DNA of 64,000 nucleotides from positions 2,046,001-2,110,000 of the forward strand of contig NZ_CP032364.1 in NCBI RefSeq assembly GCF_003589745.1. Reading direction: 5' to 3'. The position numbers and the translations under genes were made by a program. The notes under the pieces are model-generated. The model was not told the origin of the DNA and did no database searches. It worked only from the letters and a program-made list of their open reading frames with translations. This DNA is from Lachnoanaerobaculum umeaense (GTDB lineage: Bacteria > Bacillota > Clostridia > Lachnospirales > Lachnospiraceae). Shown here piece by piece: positions 62,254-64,000 of this stretch. Within the stretch, counting starts at the first letter, position 1; each line of letters begins with the position of its first letter.

Positions 62254-63639
62254 CTATTGCATCGCCTTCTTTATATTTTGATAAGCCTCCTCGATATAAG
62301 CCTCTTTATCCGGCTGTTCATTATTTTGCAAAGCTTCTTTATATTCCTCTTCTGCCCTCGAGAGCTCAAGTCTTACATTCTTTTCAAAGTGCATCTCCAA
62401 ATCAAGATAGTTAGGTAATTGTGGTGCGACATAGAAAGTATATTCTTCTTTGGTTTTTGATATAGCCTCATATAAACTTCTATACTTAGTACTCTCAAGC
62501 TTTCCAGATACTTTAGAAAGCTGTTCAAATGCCTTATCTGTTACAGGCATGTATCCTGCTTTTACTACAAATTCCACATTATTGTCAGGCTCTGTAAGCC
62601 ATTTCAAAAATAATGCTGCAGCTTTTTCACGCTCTTTAGTAGACTTAACTGTACAAAAACCTGCTCCCCTTTGCATAACCATCTTTTTACCACCCTCAAA
62701 AACAGGTACAGGATATGATATAACTTCTATTGGTTCTGAAATATTGTTCTCATACGTTACAATATCCTCATAATACAGTACGCTTGCAGAGGATGCTACA
62801 CTCACTATGGATTTTCCCGTTCTTAGAGGTTCTGTGGCATAACCATCACGTAACCACACTCCACCTGAAATAGCCGCATCAGCATAAGGCTCCCAAATCT
62901 TTCTAAACTTATCTCCAAATGCCAACTTACCACCTTGTAATGCATCTGTAAAAAAGTATTCACCCAGCGACTCACAGCCCACTTGGAAATAATTGAAATG
63001 ATAGTCATGTACAAAGAAATTTTCTCCATCATTTGGAATATCCGGAGTCTTATCATCTGTCCATTTTTCATAGAGTTTTGCCATCTCAAATAGACCTTCC
63101 CATGTGGCAAGATCCTCCTCTCTTGCTCCGGTTTCTTTTGCAAATCGTTCAAACAATGTCCTGTTTACAAAAAGAATCTCCGTTGACTTCGCCACCGGAA
63201 ACACCATAAGCTTATCATCTATCATTCCTTCCTGCACAAATGCCGGAATAAGCTCATTTAACTCCTCCCCTGTGAAATAATCCTTATAATCTACCAAAAT
63301 ATCTTTATCAGGTAGTGACAATACAGTCTTTGGATATGATACAAACATATCCGGAAGATCCGCAGACCCCGGCTCATTTTTTGCTGCTGCAATTACAGCT
63401 TCATGTATAGTATTTGTATTTGACACACTTGTGACCTGTATTCTTATCCCCTCTTCCTTGCCACGAGTCTCATTAAATCGGTCTATAATTTGATTAAGTG
63501 GAGAATCTGTCTGGCCTCCATAAACATGCCAAAGTGTAAGCACAATAGGTTTATCACTCTTCTTTCCAATGCCTGCACAGCCTAGAAATATTGTTGTCAA
63601 TAGCATTACAGCCAAAAGTAAGTATCTTTTCTTGTACAT
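62254..63639 (-). CDS. ABC-type extracellular substrate-binding lipoprotein, family 1
   Basis: The 461-residue protein has a lipoprotein signal (MLLTTIFLGCAG, lipobox LGC) and the family 1 solute-binding fold: VLTLWHVYGGQTDSPLNQII, then FPVAKSTEILFVNRTLFERF, and AALFLKWLTEPDNNVEFVVK near the end. Such proteins bind sugars or oligosaccharides and feed an ABC importer, but no permease or ATPase genes are near. It is instead followed at 14 bases by a membrane-anchored LuxR-type regulator, so it may deliver ligand to that sensor. The ligand is unknown. Confidence 0.92.
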   Translation of the reverse strand: MYKKRYLLLAVMLLTTIFLGCAGIGKKSDKPIVLTLWHVYGGQTDSPLNQIIDRFNETRGKEEGIRIQVTSVSNTNTIHEAVIAAAKNEPGSADLPDMFVSYPKTVLSLPDKDILVDYKDYFTGEELNELIPAFVQEGMIDDKLMVFPVAKSTEILFVNRTLFERFAKETGAREEDLATWEGLFEMAKLYEKWTDDKTPDIPNDGENFFVHDYHFNYFQVGCESLGEYFFTDALQGGKLAFGDKFRKIWEPYADAAISGGVWLRDGYATEPLRTGKSIVSVASSASVLYYEDIVTYENNISEPIEVISYPVPVFEGGKKMVMQRGAGFCTVKSTKEREKAAALFLKWLTEPDNNVEFVVKAGYMPVTDKAFEQLSKVSGKLESTKYRSLYEAISKTKEEYTFYVAPQLPNYLDLEMHFEKNVRLELSRAEEEYKEALQNNEQPDKEAYIEEAYQNIKKAMQ

Positions 63640-63729
63640 TTTCCCCTCCCGCTCTAAATTACAATAGCATTACTTAATACCATTAAGCATCCTTTATCCA
63701 CTTGAAATAATTCACTAAATTTTATACAA

Positions 63730-63754
63730 AAACTACCACTAAAGCCGGTAGTTT
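63730..63754 (-). terminator. hairpin with T-run on the minus strand
   Basis: AAACTACC and GGTAGTTT arms; on the minus strand it ends GGTAGTTTTTG. It lies about 90 bases upstream of the binding-protein gene and probably ends a transcript entering from the right. Confidence 0.6.
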
Positions 63755-63944
63755 CTTAAATACAAAAAACCGAATCTATATTACTATTTTACCTTGACTT
63801 TATACATATGTCCATACCATTTTTAGCATATCTTAAGATATATGTAATACTTTATGTATAAACACACACAATATATGCATATTAATACCTTAATAAAATA
63901 TTCCAATATACACAATATTTGCTTAGTTGATTCAAAAAACAAAA

Positions 63945-63982
63945 ACCCCATAAACTCAAGGTTCTACTTGAATCTATGGGGT
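63945..63982 (-). terminator. strong terminator near the right edge
   Basis: ACCCCATA/TATGGGGT with the further stem CTCAAG/CTTGA, and GGGGTTTTTG on the minus strand. The 63640-64000 stretch holds no gene; between the two hairpins it is AT-rich with no clear features. A minus-strand gene beyond the right edge is likely. Confidence 0.7.
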
Positions 63983-64000
63983 ATAATTTTAAAGTGATTA

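Overview
The window is low-GC DNA from a Gram-positive anaerobe of the Clostridia, most likely a member of the Lachnospiraceae. Supporting this are strong AGGAGG-type ribosome sites, lipobox lipoproteins, two secreted proteins with aromatic cell-wall-binding repeats, a glmS ribozyme leader, a fructose PTS with a 1-phosphofructokinase, and no outer-membrane genes. The genus cannot be fixed from the sequence alone; the mix of cell-wall-binding repeats and lipoproteins resembles oral Lachnospiraceae. Almost all genes are on the minus strand. No rRNA, tRNA or CRISPR array was seen.

Layout. 0-8 kb: a SWIM zinc-finger operon, a large lipoprotein, an FlK-like thioesterase, and a broken type I restriction locus (intact-looking hsdM, the C-terminal part of hsdR, no hsdS, plus a scrambled second hsdM relic). 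7.6-20 kb: a YeiH-type membrane protein, a large polytopic membrane protein, a rhodanese lipoprotein, a vWA protein, a macro-domain/HTH fusion, a flavin-binding protein, fruK-fruA, and a TraX/TerD-vWA pair. 20-21 kb: an AbiF-type HEPN protein preceded by its own promoter and a short structured RNA ending in a perfect terminator. 21-25 kb (plus strand): a YgbA-like protein and a CydDC-like heterodimeric ABC exporter. 25-31 kb: a TPR-like protein, a secreted CAP-domain protein, and a YhaN/YhaO-type ATPase and nuclease pair.

31-36.5 kb is an accessory region of small genes (SMI1/KNR4, DUF1877, GIY-YIG, zinc ribbon and unknowns) mixed with decayed partial copies of these same genes. It looks like a bank of immunity-type genes with no visible toxin. 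36.5-40.7 kb is a lantibiotic-immunity type ABC transporter with its two-component system. 40.9-43.1 kb is a MarR - DUF5131 - SPL radical-SAM operon of higher GC, with a perfect palindromic operator over a consensus promoter; it appears to have landed in an ASCH-domain gene. 43.4-45.2 kb is an insertion sequence bounded by 18-bp perfect inverted repeats and an 8-bp target duplication, with a stop codon inside its transposase.

45-52 kb has an unknown protein beside a ribbon-helix-helix protein, guaA, a membrane protein, and the glmS ribozyme with glmS. 52-64 kb is a cell-surface region: two DUF3298-like lipoproteins (one frameshifted in a run of seven A), an IS1182-type element, a small lipoprotein, a surface protein with about 23 copies of a 21-bp repeat, and a membrane-anchored LuxR-type regulator downstream of a sugar-type binding lipoprotein. 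A 20-bp sequence is shared upstream of the frameshifted lipoprotein and the repeat surface protein, suggesting common control. Pseudogenes, gene fragments and IS ends are unusually dense through the whole window.
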